From Caldilineaceae bacterium (GTDB lineage Bacteria > Chloroflexota > Anaerolineae > Caldilineales > Caldilineaceae), in the NCBI GenBank assembly GCA_022821585.1, contig JAJEDI010000043.1, forward strand, positions 1 to 39,806: a DNA stretch of 39,806 nt, given 5' to 3'. This document shows positions 8,499 to 16,853 of this stretch, one piece after another. The notes beneath the pieces are model-generated. The model did not search any database, had not been told where the DNA came from, and was given only the letters and a program-made list of their open reading frames with translations. The position numbers and the translations under genes were made by a program. Position 1 is the first letter of the stretch; every line of letters starts with the position of its first letter.

Positions 8499-9407
8499 GT
8501 GAACGACGAATTGACGGTCGAGTTCGAATACAGTGAGGCAATCGGGCTGGGTTATGAGCCGGGAATCACCAGACGGGATCCCAGTTGCATAGTCCGAGTG
8601 GACGGCGTGTACCATGTTTGGTACACGAGGACACCATTTGGCCCTTCCGGGTACGACGCCACGGTCTGGCACGCGACTTCTGAGGACGGAATAGACTGGG
8701 AAGAGCAAGGCGAGGCCATTCCGCGAGGCGCGCCGGGCGCGTGGGACGAGCAGAGCGTATTCACACCTAACATCCTGGTCGGTGAAGGCCGCTATTTCCT
8801 CTTCTATACATCGGTGGAGAAACCTTACACGGAAGAGGCGCTCACTGCAATTGGCGTTGCCAGTGCCAGTTCACCGGGTGGGCCGTGGATGAAATACGAA
8901 GAGAATCCCGTGTTGCGTACGGGGCCGGAAGGGAGTTGGGACAGTCACCGTGTTGATGACGCTTGTTTGATTGTGCGAGATGGATTGTTCTGGCTGTACT
9001 ACAAGGGTCGGGAGATGGGGCTCAGTCCGCGTGAGACCAGGATGGGGCTTGCCGTCGCTGAGCAACCTACGGGACCGTACCGGAAGGTGCCGGAGAACCC
9101 TCTGATCGAAGGCGGTCACGAGGTCTGTGTATGGCGGCAGAGCGAGGGGGTAGCTGCGCTTGTTCAGCCGAACGGCCCTGAGGGTGGGACGCTTCAATAC
9201 AGTCGCGATGGTGTTCACTTTCGGCGTATTGCTGAGGTCAGGCCGCCGCAGGCGCCGGGTCCTTATCGTGCGGATGACTTTCGGGACGACCGGGCCGGCG
9301 ATGGCATTGAGTGGGGACTGCATATTGGCCTGCGGTCCCGTCCGCTGCCTTTTCTGGAACGTTTCACTTGCACTCAGCTGGCTGGCGACTGGCAACTTAA
9401 CGGTTGA
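8499..9407 (+). CDS. Five-bladed beta-propeller glycoside hydrolase (GH43/GH117-like), copy 2
   Basis: This 302-aa paralogue of the 6186 gene aligns with it along the whole length. Shared blocks include RRDPSCIVRVDG, YHVWYTR, GAWDEQSVFTP, RVDDACLIVRDG, WLYYKGR and GHEVCVW. The GTG start at 8499 follows GAGGGA (8485-8490) with an 8-nt spacer. It has no signal peptide. It is the last gene of operon 1; a strong hairpin follows at 9456. Two related glycosidases around one sulfatase suggest sequential trimming of one sulfated polymer, but specificity is not known. Confidence 0.75.
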   Translation: MNDELTVEFEYSEAIGLGYEPGITRRDPSCIVRVDGVYHVWYTRTPFGPSGYDATVWHATSEDGIDWEEQGEAIPRGAPGAWDEQSVFTPNILVGEGRYFLFYTSVEKPYTEEALTAIGVASASSPGGPWMKYEENPVLRTGPEGSWDSHRVDDACLIVRDGLFWLYYKGREMGLSPRETRMGLAVAEQPTGPYRKVPENPLIEGGHEVCVWRQSEGVAALVQPNGPEGGTLQYSRDGVHFRRIAEVRPPQAPGPYRADDFRDDRAGDGIEWGLHIGLRSRPLPFLERFTCTQLAGDWQLNG

Positions 9408-9455
9408 GTCGAATCTGAAAATCCATGGCGCAGACTGAATTCAATAAATGCTTAT

Positions 9456-9478
9456 CGTCGCGAAATGAGTTCGCGACG
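9456..9478 (+). terminator. Hairpin after operon 1, possible terminator
   Basis: CGTCGCGAA (9456-9464), loop ATGAG, TTCGCGACG (9470-9478) is a perfect 9-bp stem 48 nt past the glycosidase stop. No run of T follows directly, so it may act as a 3'-end stabiliser or as an operator instead of a Rho-independent terminator. Confidence 0.5.
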
Positions 9479-9600
9479 CAAATAGTCGCGCTCCAGAACT
9501 CCTCAGGGTCAATAGTGACAAGCGCCATAGCGTCTGCCTTTGCTCGTGGGCATTTGGACAATTAACCAAAAGCTCCTCAAGTGGAGACAAAAAAATATGG

Positions 9601-9630
9601 TTGCATTGGCAATTGCTCTTGAAGTATACT
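9601..9630 (+). promoter_or_regulatory. Sigma-70-type promoter for transporter operon 2
   Basis: TTGCAT (9601-9606), an 18-bp spacer and TATACT (9625-9630) form a plausible promoter inside the 404-bp gap between operons 1 and 2. The leader to the start at 9812 would be about 175 nt. Apart from this site and the hairpin at 9456, nothing else is seen in the gap. Confidence 0.55.
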
Positions 9631-9811
9631 GACTCATCACTTTGACGCGGCGACGAAGCTGTCCGAAGTTGCGCGTGTTTTCCCCGATTGACCGCTCCAT
9701 TCTGCAACGCGTATTGCGTAGAGGCCTCGCTACACACGCTATCCACTGTCGTATTTTGAGAAGGAAGTTGTGATGCGTTCCGGGGTTCATCCAAGAAAGG
9801 AGAGCAGACGA

Positions 9812-11242
9812 ATGTCTTTACAAGAAAAACACGTGAGTCGGAGGTCGTTTCTGCGCTTGACTGGAGTTGGCGCCGGTGCGATGGCGGTAGCAGCCTGTGT
9901 CCCTGCTGCACCGGGTGCCGGGACTGCTGACGGGGATTCCGCCGCGCCAGCGGCTGAAGTGAGAGAGATCGTGTGGTCTACCTGGGCTGGCGGCGATGCC
10001 GAGATCAAGCTCAAGCAAGAGACAGTAGAGGTGTTCAACACGGACCGCGGTGATGGAATGGGGATCAACTGCTCTGTGCGCATCATCACGGACTATATGG
10101 GTTACTTCACGAAGGTAGAAACTTCCTTTGCCGGGGGAGATGCGCCGGATGCGATCTGGTGCGACCACCGTCTTTGGGGCGGTTGGATATTTGCGGGCTG
10201 GCTGCGCGACTTGAAACCCCTGGTGGACTTGGAGCCTGAGGATTCGTCGATCAGGCTGGTGCTGGACATTATTCCCGAATACAGCCACAGCTACGTTGGC
10301 GGTGTATACGGGATTCCCCACTTGATCCAGATTATGGGAACCTGGGTCAACAAGGAGATGTTCGAAGAGGCAGGCATCGATCTACCGCCGGTGAATTGGG
10401 GCGATCCCTCATGGACGGCGGAAAAGGTAACCGAGATCGCGAAAGCGCTCACCAAGCGCGACAGCGACGGCAACGCCGAGCAGCTGGGAATCAATATTCC
10501 TTGCTGTATCCTGGGTGGGGGCCCCGGGTACGCCCTAGTCCAGTCAAACGGGGGACTGGCCTTCGACGAAGGGTGGACGGAATGGCTGATGGACGAAGAT
10601 CCAGCCTCAGACGTCGTGCAATGGGCCTACGACAATTTCAATGTCCACAAGACGGCGCCGACGCCCCAGGAGAGTCAGGCGGGCATCAGTTTCTGGACCG
10701 GAAAAGTGGCGATGGACATGGCGTGGCTGACGTGGCCGGCGCGGCTGGTTGAGGCTTCGTATGGTCAGTGGACACCTTCGCCGCATCCTCTCCCGATGTT
10801 CAAGGAGCCGAAAGAGTGGGCCCATGGGATCCCGATTGCCTGTTCTCAGCAGTCAGAACACCCTGAGGCGGTGCTTGAATTCGCACGCTGGATGGTCGAG
10901 GAGGGCGACGACCTGAACGTCGGTCTGGGCTATGCAGCTCCAATGTTGGACAAGCATGCCGACCTGCTACTCACCCACGCGCCGGGCCTTGACTACGTAA
11001 CCGAAGAGCTGCTCAAGATGCCGCGCGAGCCCTTCCTGCAAGCTCTTGATTATGCTGACGTTGTCAATCCGCACTTCCCGCGCTGGTTCATCGTCAACCG
11101 CGACATCTGGACTCCGAAGGTACATGACGTGTTGATTGTCGGAGAGCAGACAAATGCCCAGGAACTGATCGCTGCGGTAGAGCCGGAGGTTCAGGAACAG
11201 ATTGAACTGGGGATGAAAGACCTTGAGGAGTTCGGCAGCTAA
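9812..11242 (+). CDS. CUT1-type sugar ABC transporter, substrate-binding lipoprotein (system 2)
   Basis: This is a 476-aa extracellular solute-binding protein. A Tat signal (SRRSFLRLTG) is followed by a lipobox ending AVAAC, so it is predicted to be a Tat-exported lipoprotein. The ATG at 9812 is chosen because AAAGGAGAG (from 9797) lies just upstream; an in-frame GTG at 9770 precedes that site. Family-typical stretches include ETSFAGGDAPDAIWCDHR and GGVYGIPHLIQ. It is separated from its permeases by 421 bp rich in inverted repeats, an arrangement often used to let the binding protein be made in excess. The ligand is unknown; downstream enzymes suggest a sugar acid or its lactone. Confidence 0.9.
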   Translation: MSLQEKHVSRRSFLRLTGVGAGAMAVAACVPAAPGAGTADGDSAAPAAEVREIVWSTWAGGDAEIKLKQETVEVFNTDRGDGMGINCSVRIITDYMGYFTKVETSFAGGDAPDAIWCDHRLWGGWIFAGWLRDLKPLVDLEPEDSSIRLVLDIIPEYSHSYVGGVYGIPHLIQIMGTWVNKEMFEEAGIDLPPVNWGDPSWTAEKVTEIAKALTKRDSDGNAEQLGINIPCCILGGGPGYALVQSNGGLAFDEGWTEWLMDEDPASDVVQWAYDNFNVHKTAPTPQESQAGISFWTGKVAMDMAWLTWPARLVEASYGQWTPSPHPLPMFKEPKEWAHGIPIACSQQSEHPEAVLEFARWMVEEGDDLNVGLGYAAPMLDKHADLLLTHAPGLDYVTEELLKMPREPFLQALDYADVVNPHFPRWFIVNRDIWTPKVHDVLIVGEQTNAQELIAAVEPEVQEQIELGMKDLEEFGS

Positions 11243-11297
11243 ACACTGGACCTGACAGCTTCAGGATTCACGCTGTCCGAACGCCTCAACATCCGAG

Positions 11298-11325
11298 TGC
11301 GCCGTTTCCTGTGGCGAACGGCGCA
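11298..11325 (+). terminator. Intercistronic hairpin between binding protein and permeases
   Basis: TGCGCCGTT (11298-11306), a 10-nt loop and AACGGCGCA (11317-11325) form a perfect 9-bp stem 55 nt after the binding-protein stop. There is no T-run, so it is more likely an attenuator or RNA-stabilising element, as seen between malE and malF in enterobacteria, than a full terminator. Confidence 0.45.
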
Positions 11326-11371
11326 TCCGGAAAAGAGAAAGCGCTCGCGTTCAACTCGAAGTCGGGTTGTA

Positions 11372-11496
11372 GACCGGTTCTCGCGATAGAGCCGGTCGCG
11401 GCGAACCGGCTACGCGTTCCGAAGGAGAAAAGCGGCCTAGTGAGCGATACGAGTACGTAGGCGACACATGCTAAAGCGGGCCGGCCTCGCCGGCCC
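11372..11496. repeat. Cluster of inverted repeats in the 11243-11663 gap
   Basis: Two further palindromic stretches follow the first hairpin: GACCGG (11372-11377) facing CCGGTC (11392-11397), and a perfect 8-bp stem GGGCCGGC-CTC-GCCGGCCC (11478-11496). The rest of the gap holds no recognisable gene. The second hairpin resembles REP-type repeats. Confidence 0.5.
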
Positions 11497-11663
11497 TCAC
11501 TGTCTCCTTTGCAGCGCGCGATCCGGCGTATTTGATAAGATCAGTGCCCGGAGATCCAAGCCCGGGACGGACGGCTTTTTTCCTCTATCCGTTCTTCACG
11601 ATCCATTCCGCGGTTGCAGCTAAGAGTGCAGCAGGTTCTGTTCCTGCCCATGTAAGCCTCGCA

Positions 11664-12596
11664 ATGTCAGAAAACCTTGCAGCAGCGGTCTCACCCAACC
11701 AAACATTGCGCGGAGGCCGGATTCGTGTCGCGCTCAGAAAGAATTTCGGGGGCTATCTCTTTATCATGCCCTGGCTGGTTGGATTCTTTCTGTTTGAAGC
11801 GGGTCCGCTACTGGGCGCTGTAGGGCTCTCGTTTGTTGACTGGAAGTTTGTCGGCCCACCCAATTGGGTGGGTCTGGAGAACTACCAGGAGATGTTTGGC
11901 AACGAACTGTTTTACACGAGCCTATACAATACCTTTTACTATACTTTCATTGCCGTGGGTGCGCAGCTGGTTGTAGCGTTAATCGCGGCGATGGTGATAA
12001 ATCAACGCGTCTGGGGCATAAACTTCTACCGGGTCGCCTTTTTCATTCCAAGCATTGTGCCCGCGGTTGGCCTGGCTTACTTGTGGATGTGGATTTACAA
12101 CCCGGAATTCGGGCTGCTCAACGCAGTCTTTGACGCGATCAGCCTTCCCCGACAACGCTGGATATATCTGCCTCAGTACGCCAAACTTGCCTACATCTTC
12201 ATGAGCCTGTGGGGCGTTGGCGGAACGATGGTGATCTTTTTGGCGGGCTTGCAAGGGATCCCCGAAGTGCTTTATGAAGCGGCCAGCATCGACGGCGCGG
12301 CCTGGTGGGCCAGGTTTCGCTTTGTCACGATTCCGATGCTCACTCCTGTCATCTTTTTCAACCTTGTCCTGGGCATAATCGGTTCATTTCAGATCTTCAC
12401 TGCCGGCTTTCTGATGACCAACGGCAGTCCCCAACATTCGACTCTGTTCTATGTCCTGTATCTTTACCGATCGGCCTTTGAGGACTTACAGTTTGGCTAT
12501 GCTTCGGCCTTAGCCTGGGTGTTGTTTCTGATCGTCGTCTTCTTTACGCTCATCCAGTTTCGACTGTCTGGCCGGTGGGTGTACTACGAGAACTAA
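11664..12596 (+). CDS. CUT1 sugar ABC transporter permease, MalF/UgpA-like (system 2)
   Basis: This membrane permease of 310 aa has about six hydrophobic helices (first around GYLFIMPWLVGFFLF) and the EAA loop YEAASIDGAAWWARF followed by TIPMLTP. The ATG at 11664 (MSENLAAA) gives the usual length; an in-frame TTG at 11532 would add 44 residues without family character. No strong ribosome site is visible, so the exact start is uncertain. It pairs with the permease at 12611. Confidence 0.88.
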   Translation: MSENLAAAVSPNQTLRGGRIRVALRKNFGGYLFIMPWLVGFFLFEAGPLLGAVGLSFVDWKFVGPPNWVGLENYQEMFGNELFYTSLYNTFYYTFIAVGAQLVVALIAAMVINQRVWGINFYRVAFFIPSIVPAVGLAYLWMWIYNPEFGLLNAVFDAISLPRQRWIYLPQYAKLAYIFMSLWGVGGTMVIFLAGLQGIPEVLYEAASIDGAAWWARFRFVTIPMLTPVIFFNLVLGIIGSFQIFTAGFLMTNGSPQHSTLFYVLYLYRSAFEDLQFGYASALAWVLFLIVVFFTLIQFRLSGRWVYYEN

Positions 12597-12610
12597 AGAG
12601 TTCCATCGAT

Positions 12611-13510
12611 ATGAGTTTGAACAACGCTGAGGCTACTGACACGGCCCTGCCGGAGGAGAAAAAGAGGACTCTCAGGCAACGCCTGCTCATACTGTTCACC
12701 CACATTTATCTGTTCCCGCTGGCGATCGTTGCTGTCTTTCCGCTCTACTGGCTGATGTCAACTTCGGTCAAGTTTCGCGGCAACATACTCCGCTTTCCGC
12801 CGCAGTGGTTTCCCGACCCTGTCACAATCGAAAACTATCAGCGTCTCTTCATTACGAATCCGTTTGAAATCTGGTATTTCAATTCACTCGTCATTACGAT
12901 TTCAGCCACGCTTGGGGCCACGTTGTCGGCTTCACTGGTTGCATACGGCTTTGCCCGCCTTCACTTTGTGGGCCGAAATGTCTGGTTTGCCATCGTTCTG
13001 GCAACGCTGATGGTGCCGGAGAGTGTTCTCATCATCCCTCGCTTTGCGCTGATGCGTTTTTTCGGCTGGATTGATACGTGGATTCCCCTCATTCTGCCCT
13101 TTTTTCTGGGGGGAGGCGCTTTTAACATTTTTCTGTTGCGCCAGTTCTTTCGAACGATTCCGCTGGAGCTCGACGAGGCCGCCAAGATCGACGGGGCGTC
13201 CAATTTGCGGATCTACTGGCAGATTCTGTTGCCGAATCTTAAACCGGTGCTGGCCGTTGTGGTCGTCTTTACGGCCATTTTCAATTGGAACTCTTTCATG
13301 TCTCCCCTGGTATTTATCAACACTACCGAAAAGCTACCGGTGGCAGTGGGAATCCAGATGGTGCTGGCCGGTTCCCAGGCGGGGCCTGGGAACACAGGTG
13401 CGATGATGGCGGCCTCGACCTTAATCACAATTCCTGTCATCATGTTGTTTGCCTTCTCACAGAAGTACTTTATGCAGGGGATTGTTCTCACAGGCTTGAG
13501 CGGTCGGTAG
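12611..13510 (+). CDS. CUT1 sugar ABC transporter permease, MalG/UgpE-like (system 2)
   Basis: This 299-aa membrane subunit has six predicted helices and the EAA loop DEAAKIDGASNLRIYW followed by LLPNLKP. The C-terminus FMQGIVLTGLSGR is typical of the MalG type. The ATG at 12611 lies 14 nt after the previous stop, with AAAGAG upstream; the in-frame GTG at 12575 lies inside the preceding gene. No ATPase gene follows. Confidence 0.9.
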   Translation: MSLNNAEATDTALPEEKKRTLRQRLLILFTHIYLFPLAIVAVFPLYWLMSTSVKFRGNILRFPPQWFPDPVTIENYQRLFITNPFEIWYFNSLVITISATLGATLSASLVAYGFARLHFVGRNVWFAIVLATLMVPESVLIIPRFALMRFFGWIDTWIPLILPFFLGGGAFNIFLLRQFFRTIPLELDEAAKIDGASNLRIYWQILLPNLKPVLAVVVVFTAIFNWNSFMSPLVFINTTEKLPVAVGIQMVLAGSQAGPGNTGAMMAASTLITIPVIMLFAFSQKYFMQGIVLTGLSGR

Positions 13511-13579
13511 CAATTGGGTAGAGTCGACCCAGTTCTTTGGAGAGTACTACAGGCCGTTCCCATGGTTGTAGAAACTGCA

Positions 13580-14341
13580 ATGAGTGGGGCACAGCAGGCA
13601 AGGCTGGCCATGCGCCGTGGAGAATGGACCGGTACGACAGCGTTCAAGGTTCCCGGATATGTTCAATGCAATCTGGTTGTTCTGGCAGAGTCCGAGGCGT
13701 ACGAGTTTCTCCTGTATTGTCAGAGAAACCCTAAGGCTTGCCCTCTGGTTGAGGTGACAGACTGCGGTGTGCCGGAGCCGCGCCTGAGCGCACCGGGAGC
13801 CGACCTGCGAACGGACCTGCCGCGCTACGCTATCTTTCGAGACGGCATTCGTAGTGAGGAATTGGGTGAAGTTCGCGCACTGTGGAGAGAGGACAGCGTA
13901 GCATTTCTCATTGGCTCCAGCCTCACATTTGACGATGCGTTGGAGAGAGCAGGCGTCCCAAAGTCGGAGGAAGTTTGGGTATTGAATACGAATCTGCCAA
14001 CTGTTCCCGCGGGCAGATTCGAGGGCTCGCTGGTGGTGACGATGCGCTGGATGACGCCGAGCGAGGCGATCATTGCAACACAGTTGACGAGTCGGTTTCC
14101 GTTCAATCATGGGGCGCCGATTCATGTTGGCGACCCACACGAGATCGGCGCCGAACTGGCATCTCCTCTCGTCGGCGATCCTGTGGAGAACATTCCAGAA
14201 GGTGTTATGCCGGTCTTCTGGGCTTGCGGTGTAACGCCGCAGCAAGCGGCGCTGTTGGCGAAGCCTGAACTGATGATTACGCATGCACCGGGACATGGTT
14301 TTATTACCGACCTCAAGGCAGACCAGTTCTGCCTTCCATAA
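13580..14341 (+). CDS. Putative hydro-lyase, DUF1445 / D-glutamate cyclase family
   Basis: About 253 aa, matching the DUF1445 family, one branch of which is D-glutamate cyclase. Characteristic blocks are PGYVQCNLVVL, FLLYCQRNPKACPL, GADLRTDLPRYAIFRDG, AFLIGSSLTFDDAL, TSRFPFNHGAPIHVGDP, VFWACGVTPQQAAL and ITHAPGHGFITD. The family is thought to add or remove water on small carboxylic acids; the reaction here is unknown. The ATG at 13580 gives the short N-terminus before RRGEWTG normal for the family; an ATG at 13562 and a TTG at 13514 are alternatives without clear ribosome sites. It follows the permease by 69 nt and precedes the hydrolase by 15 nt, so it is co-transcribed with transporter 2. 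Confidence 0.85.
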   Translation: MSGAQQARLAMRRGEWTGTTAFKVPGYVQCNLVVLAESEAYEFLLYCQRNPKACPLVEVTDCGVPEPRLSAPGADLRTDLPRYAIFRDGIRSEELGEVRALWREDSVAFLIGSSLTFDDALERAGVPKSEEVWVLNTNLPTVPAGRFEGSLVVTMRWMTPSEAIIATQLTSRFPFNHGAPIHVGDPHEIGAELASPLVGDPVENIPEGVMPVFWACGVTPQQAALLAKPELMITHAPGHGFITDLKADQFCLP

Positions 14342-14356
14342 ACAAAGGAACAGAAA

Positions 14357-15439
14357 ATGACCGCATTCAGACCAGCTATTCAAGAAGCGACTCTGTCCGA
14401 GAATGGCACAGTGGACCGTTCGAAAGCGTTGGGCGAGCCATTGGGCCAGAAGACGAATTCCATTCGCTGGCTGCAGAAGAAGGTGATGGAGAAGGCTGGG
14501 GAACTGCCAAAGGACTTCGAGAGCCAGACTGATTGGGAGTCATTTCGGGACGGGCTGAGGGCCGAATTGCCTGGGACGATTGGTATTCCTGAGTTTCCGC
14601 CGTTACGAGACAGTTTGGTTCGTGCTCATTTTCAGGTCGGTTCAAGTGCTGTTTGTGAGCGTGTCGATGTCTATGTCGACGAGGACTACGCTATCCCAAC
14701 GTTCGTCTTTTTGCCTTCGGAACCACCCGCGACGCCGATGCCGGGGCTGGTATGGAATCCCGGGTGGCCGGAAGACAAGTGGAAGCCGGCATACCAGGCA
14801 TTCGGGGTTCGCATGGCGGAGCAGGGATATGCCGTGTTGGTCCTGGACCACGCTCCTTTTGGCGAAACGTCGCCGATGAAGGACAAGGCGGATATGGGGA
14901 TGTCTCTGCTGATGGGCATGGGCGATGTCATGGGGATCAGTCAATTGGGCCTGCGCGCGGCAGAGACGATGCGGGCCGGAGAATACCTGCGGGCGCGGGC
15001 TGACGTCGATGAGAACCGGGTGGCTATTTCCGGGCTCTGCCAGGGAGGTATGGACACCTGGCTGGTGGCGGCTCTTGATGAACGATTCTGCGCGGCGGCG
15101 CCGTTGTGCGCGGCTACCACGTTTGAGATTCATATGGTCGAAATGGCTTCTTATTTCGCCAACGCCGACTCGTCACCATTTCCTTTTGGCATACTGAAAG
15201 TGTGCGATATTCAACACCTGCATGCGGCGATCGCACCGCGTCCGCTGCTGGTGCGGGCCAATCTGGGCGACCAGTGGTGGCCTATGAGCGGATTCAGCGA
15301 ACTCGAAAGATTGACGCGGCAAGTGTATCGGTTTTACGAGGCAGAGGACCGGGTGGACTTTCGGGCCGAAGTACATGAGCACAACCTGACCGGCCCCTTC
15401 GCAGATGCCCTCGAATCATTTTTGCTGCGATATGTATAG
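14357..15439 (+). CDS. Alpha/beta hydrolase with Cys nucleophile (dienelactone-hydrolase / acetyl-esterase-like)
   Basis: This 360-aa alpha/beta-hydrolase-fold protein has core elements PMPGLVWNPGWPEDK, GYAVLVLDHAPFGET and VAISGLCQGGMDTW. The nucleophile elbow reads G-L-C228-Q-G, so Cys replaces the usual Ser, as in dienelactone hydrolases. D305 (RANLGDQWW) and H340 or H342 (EVHEHNL) would complete the triad. AAAGGA lies 8-13 nt before the ATG at 14357. There is no signal peptide, so it is cytoplasmic. Between a hydro-lyase and a sugar-acid dehydratase-like enzyme, a lactonase or esterase role in sugar-acid breakdown fits, but this is inference. Confidence 0.8.
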   Translation: MTAFRPAIQEATLSENGTVDRSKALGEPLGQKTNSIRWLQKKVMEKAGELPKDFESQTDWESFRDGLRAELPGTIGIPEFPPLRDSLVRAHFQVGSSAVCERVDVYVDEDYAIPTFVFLPSEPPATPMPGLVWNPGWPEDKWKPAYQAFGVRMAEQGYAVLVLDHAPFGETSPMKDKADMGMSLLMGMGDVMGISQLGLRAAETMRAGEYLRARADVDENRVAISGLCQGGMDTWLVAALDERFCAAAPLCAATTFEIHMVEMASYFANADSSPFPFGILKVCDIQHLHAAIAPRPLLVRANLGDQWWPMSGFSELERLTRQVYRFYEAEDRVDFRAEVHEHNLTGPFADALESFLLRYV

Positions 15440-15688
15440 AAGGAATGTTGGGGTCAACTGGGCTGTCGCTTTACAGATGGATCTGCTCTGAAGACAGTGT
15501 AAATCCAACGAGGTGAGGCATAGCCGGAACCGCCGGCATGCCGGCGGCTCGCGCCTCAAGAATGAAAGTACAGCGGATGTGAATTGAGGAGGCGGCGGAA
15601 AGTTTCAGCTACTCCAGGCTCGAATCGAAAGAAGAACTGAATTAGTGGACTACAGTTGCCAGCCGAATTCCAGTTCGAGGGTTACAGA
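15440..15688. other. Intergenic region with an 18-bp palindrome
   Basis: This 249-bp gap contains the perfect palindrome CCGCCGGCAT-GCCGGCGG... spanning 15530-15547 (9 + 9 bp, no loop). It could be a REP-like element or a dimeric operator. No gene or clear promoter is seen otherwise. Confidence 0.4.
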
Positions 15689-16846
15689 ATGAAAATCGAT
15701 GCGATAAAAACGTTCCTGGTGGACTCTGGTTCGGCGAAACACTGGCTGTTCGTCAAGGTAGAGACGGATGAAGGGATACACGGTTGGGGCGAAGCCTACA
15801 CTCAGCTTGATCGGGACCGGGTAATCAAGCGCCAGATGGATGAACTGGCTCGGTACCTGGTCGGGCGGTCGCCATTCGATGTAAAGCAGTTTGTCTTTTC
15901 GGCGTACTCGGACTTTGCCGGCAAGCGAGGTAGCCTGGAACTGTTTTGCGCCATCAGCGGTATTGAGCAGGCGCTGTGGGACATCGTGGGCAAGGCTGCG
16001 GGCCAGCCGGTCTACAACTTGCTTGGCGGACGAACTCGGAGGCGGCTGCGAGTCTATGCGAATGGTTGGGGCGGTGCGGAGGACCCGGAGGCGCTGGCGG
16101 AGAGAGCCAAGGCTGTTGTTGCACGAGGATTTACGGCGCTGAAGTTCGACCCATTCCCGGGTCTTTGGCGGTCCTATATCGACAGGAAGCAGGAGGATGA
16201 GGCGGTTGAGCGGGTACGGGCTGTGCGCGAGGCGGTGGGGCCTGACGTGGACATTCTGGTCGAGGTACATCGCCGGCTGGCGCCGATGCATGCGGTGCGG
16301 GCGGCGCAGGCGATGGAGCGGTATGCGCCGTTCTGGTTCGAGGAGCCTGTATCGGCGCGAGACCTGGACGCGTTGGCAGAGGTGCGGCACTCGATCAGTT
16401 TGCCGGTTGTGACGGGCGAGGAGCTCTACACAAAGAACGAGTTTCGAGAGGTCTTTGAGAGGCGGGCGGCTGACATTCTCAACCCGGACGTATGCAATTG
16501 CGGCGGGATTCTAGAACTCCGGGAAATCGGAGCGATGGCGGAGGCGTATCATGTGGCGATGGCTCCGCACAATTACAACAGCACGACGGTTGGCCTGGCT
16601 TCCACACTGCACGCGTCGGCGGGGATGCCGAATTTCCTGATCACCGAATATTTTGTCAACTTTGAGGATACAGGAAGGGAAATTTCGCGCCAGACCCTCG
16701 AAGTTGAAGACAGCTTCATAACGTTGCCGGACACGCCCGGTCTGGGGGTTGACCTAGACGAGAAGGCGTTGGAGGAACGGCCATTTCGCCCGCGACCGCT
16801 GCGCGATCTGCCGCTGGACTCCGGCAGCGGTAGCTCCCCGGGTTGA
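15689..16846 (+). CDS. Enolase-superfamily sugar-acid dehydratase (mandelate racemase / galactonate dehydratase-like)
   Basis: This 385-aa protein is of the mandelate racemase/muconate lactonizing enzyme group. The N-terminal capping domain (MKIDAIKTFLVDSG) precedes the TIM barrel. Visible active-site elements are K152-F-D154, metal-ligand E192 (VEVH), E218-E219 (FEEP), E244 (TGEEL) and H294 (APHNYN), the probable catalytic His. This pattern fits acid-sugar dehydratases such as galactonate dehydratase. The ATG at 15689 has GAGGG (15677-15681) 7 nt upstream; an in-frame TTG at 15656 is less likely. It ends 7 bp before the convergent gene on the other strand. The likely reaction is dehydration of an aldonate to a 2-keto-3-deoxy acid, but the sugar is unknown. 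Confidence 0.87.
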   Translation: MKIDAIKTFLVDSGSAKHWLFVKVETDEGIHGWGEAYTQLDRDRVIKRQMDELARYLVGRSPFDVKQFVFSAYSDFAGKRGSLELFCAISGIEQALWDIVGKAAGQPVYNLLGGRTRRRLRVYANGWGGAEDPEALAERAKAVVARGFTALKFDPFPGLWRSYIDRKQEDEAVERVRAVREAVGPDVDILVEVHRRLAPMHAVRAAQAMERYAPFWFEEPVSARDLDALAEVRHSISLPVVTGEELYTKNEFREVFERRAADILNPDVCNCGGILELREIGAMAEAYHVAMAPHNYNSTTVGLASTLHASAGMPNFLITEYFVNFEDTGREISRQTLEVEDSFITLPDTPGLGVDLDEKALEERPFRPRPLRDLPLDSGSGSSPG

Positions 16847-16853
16847 GTCACTA

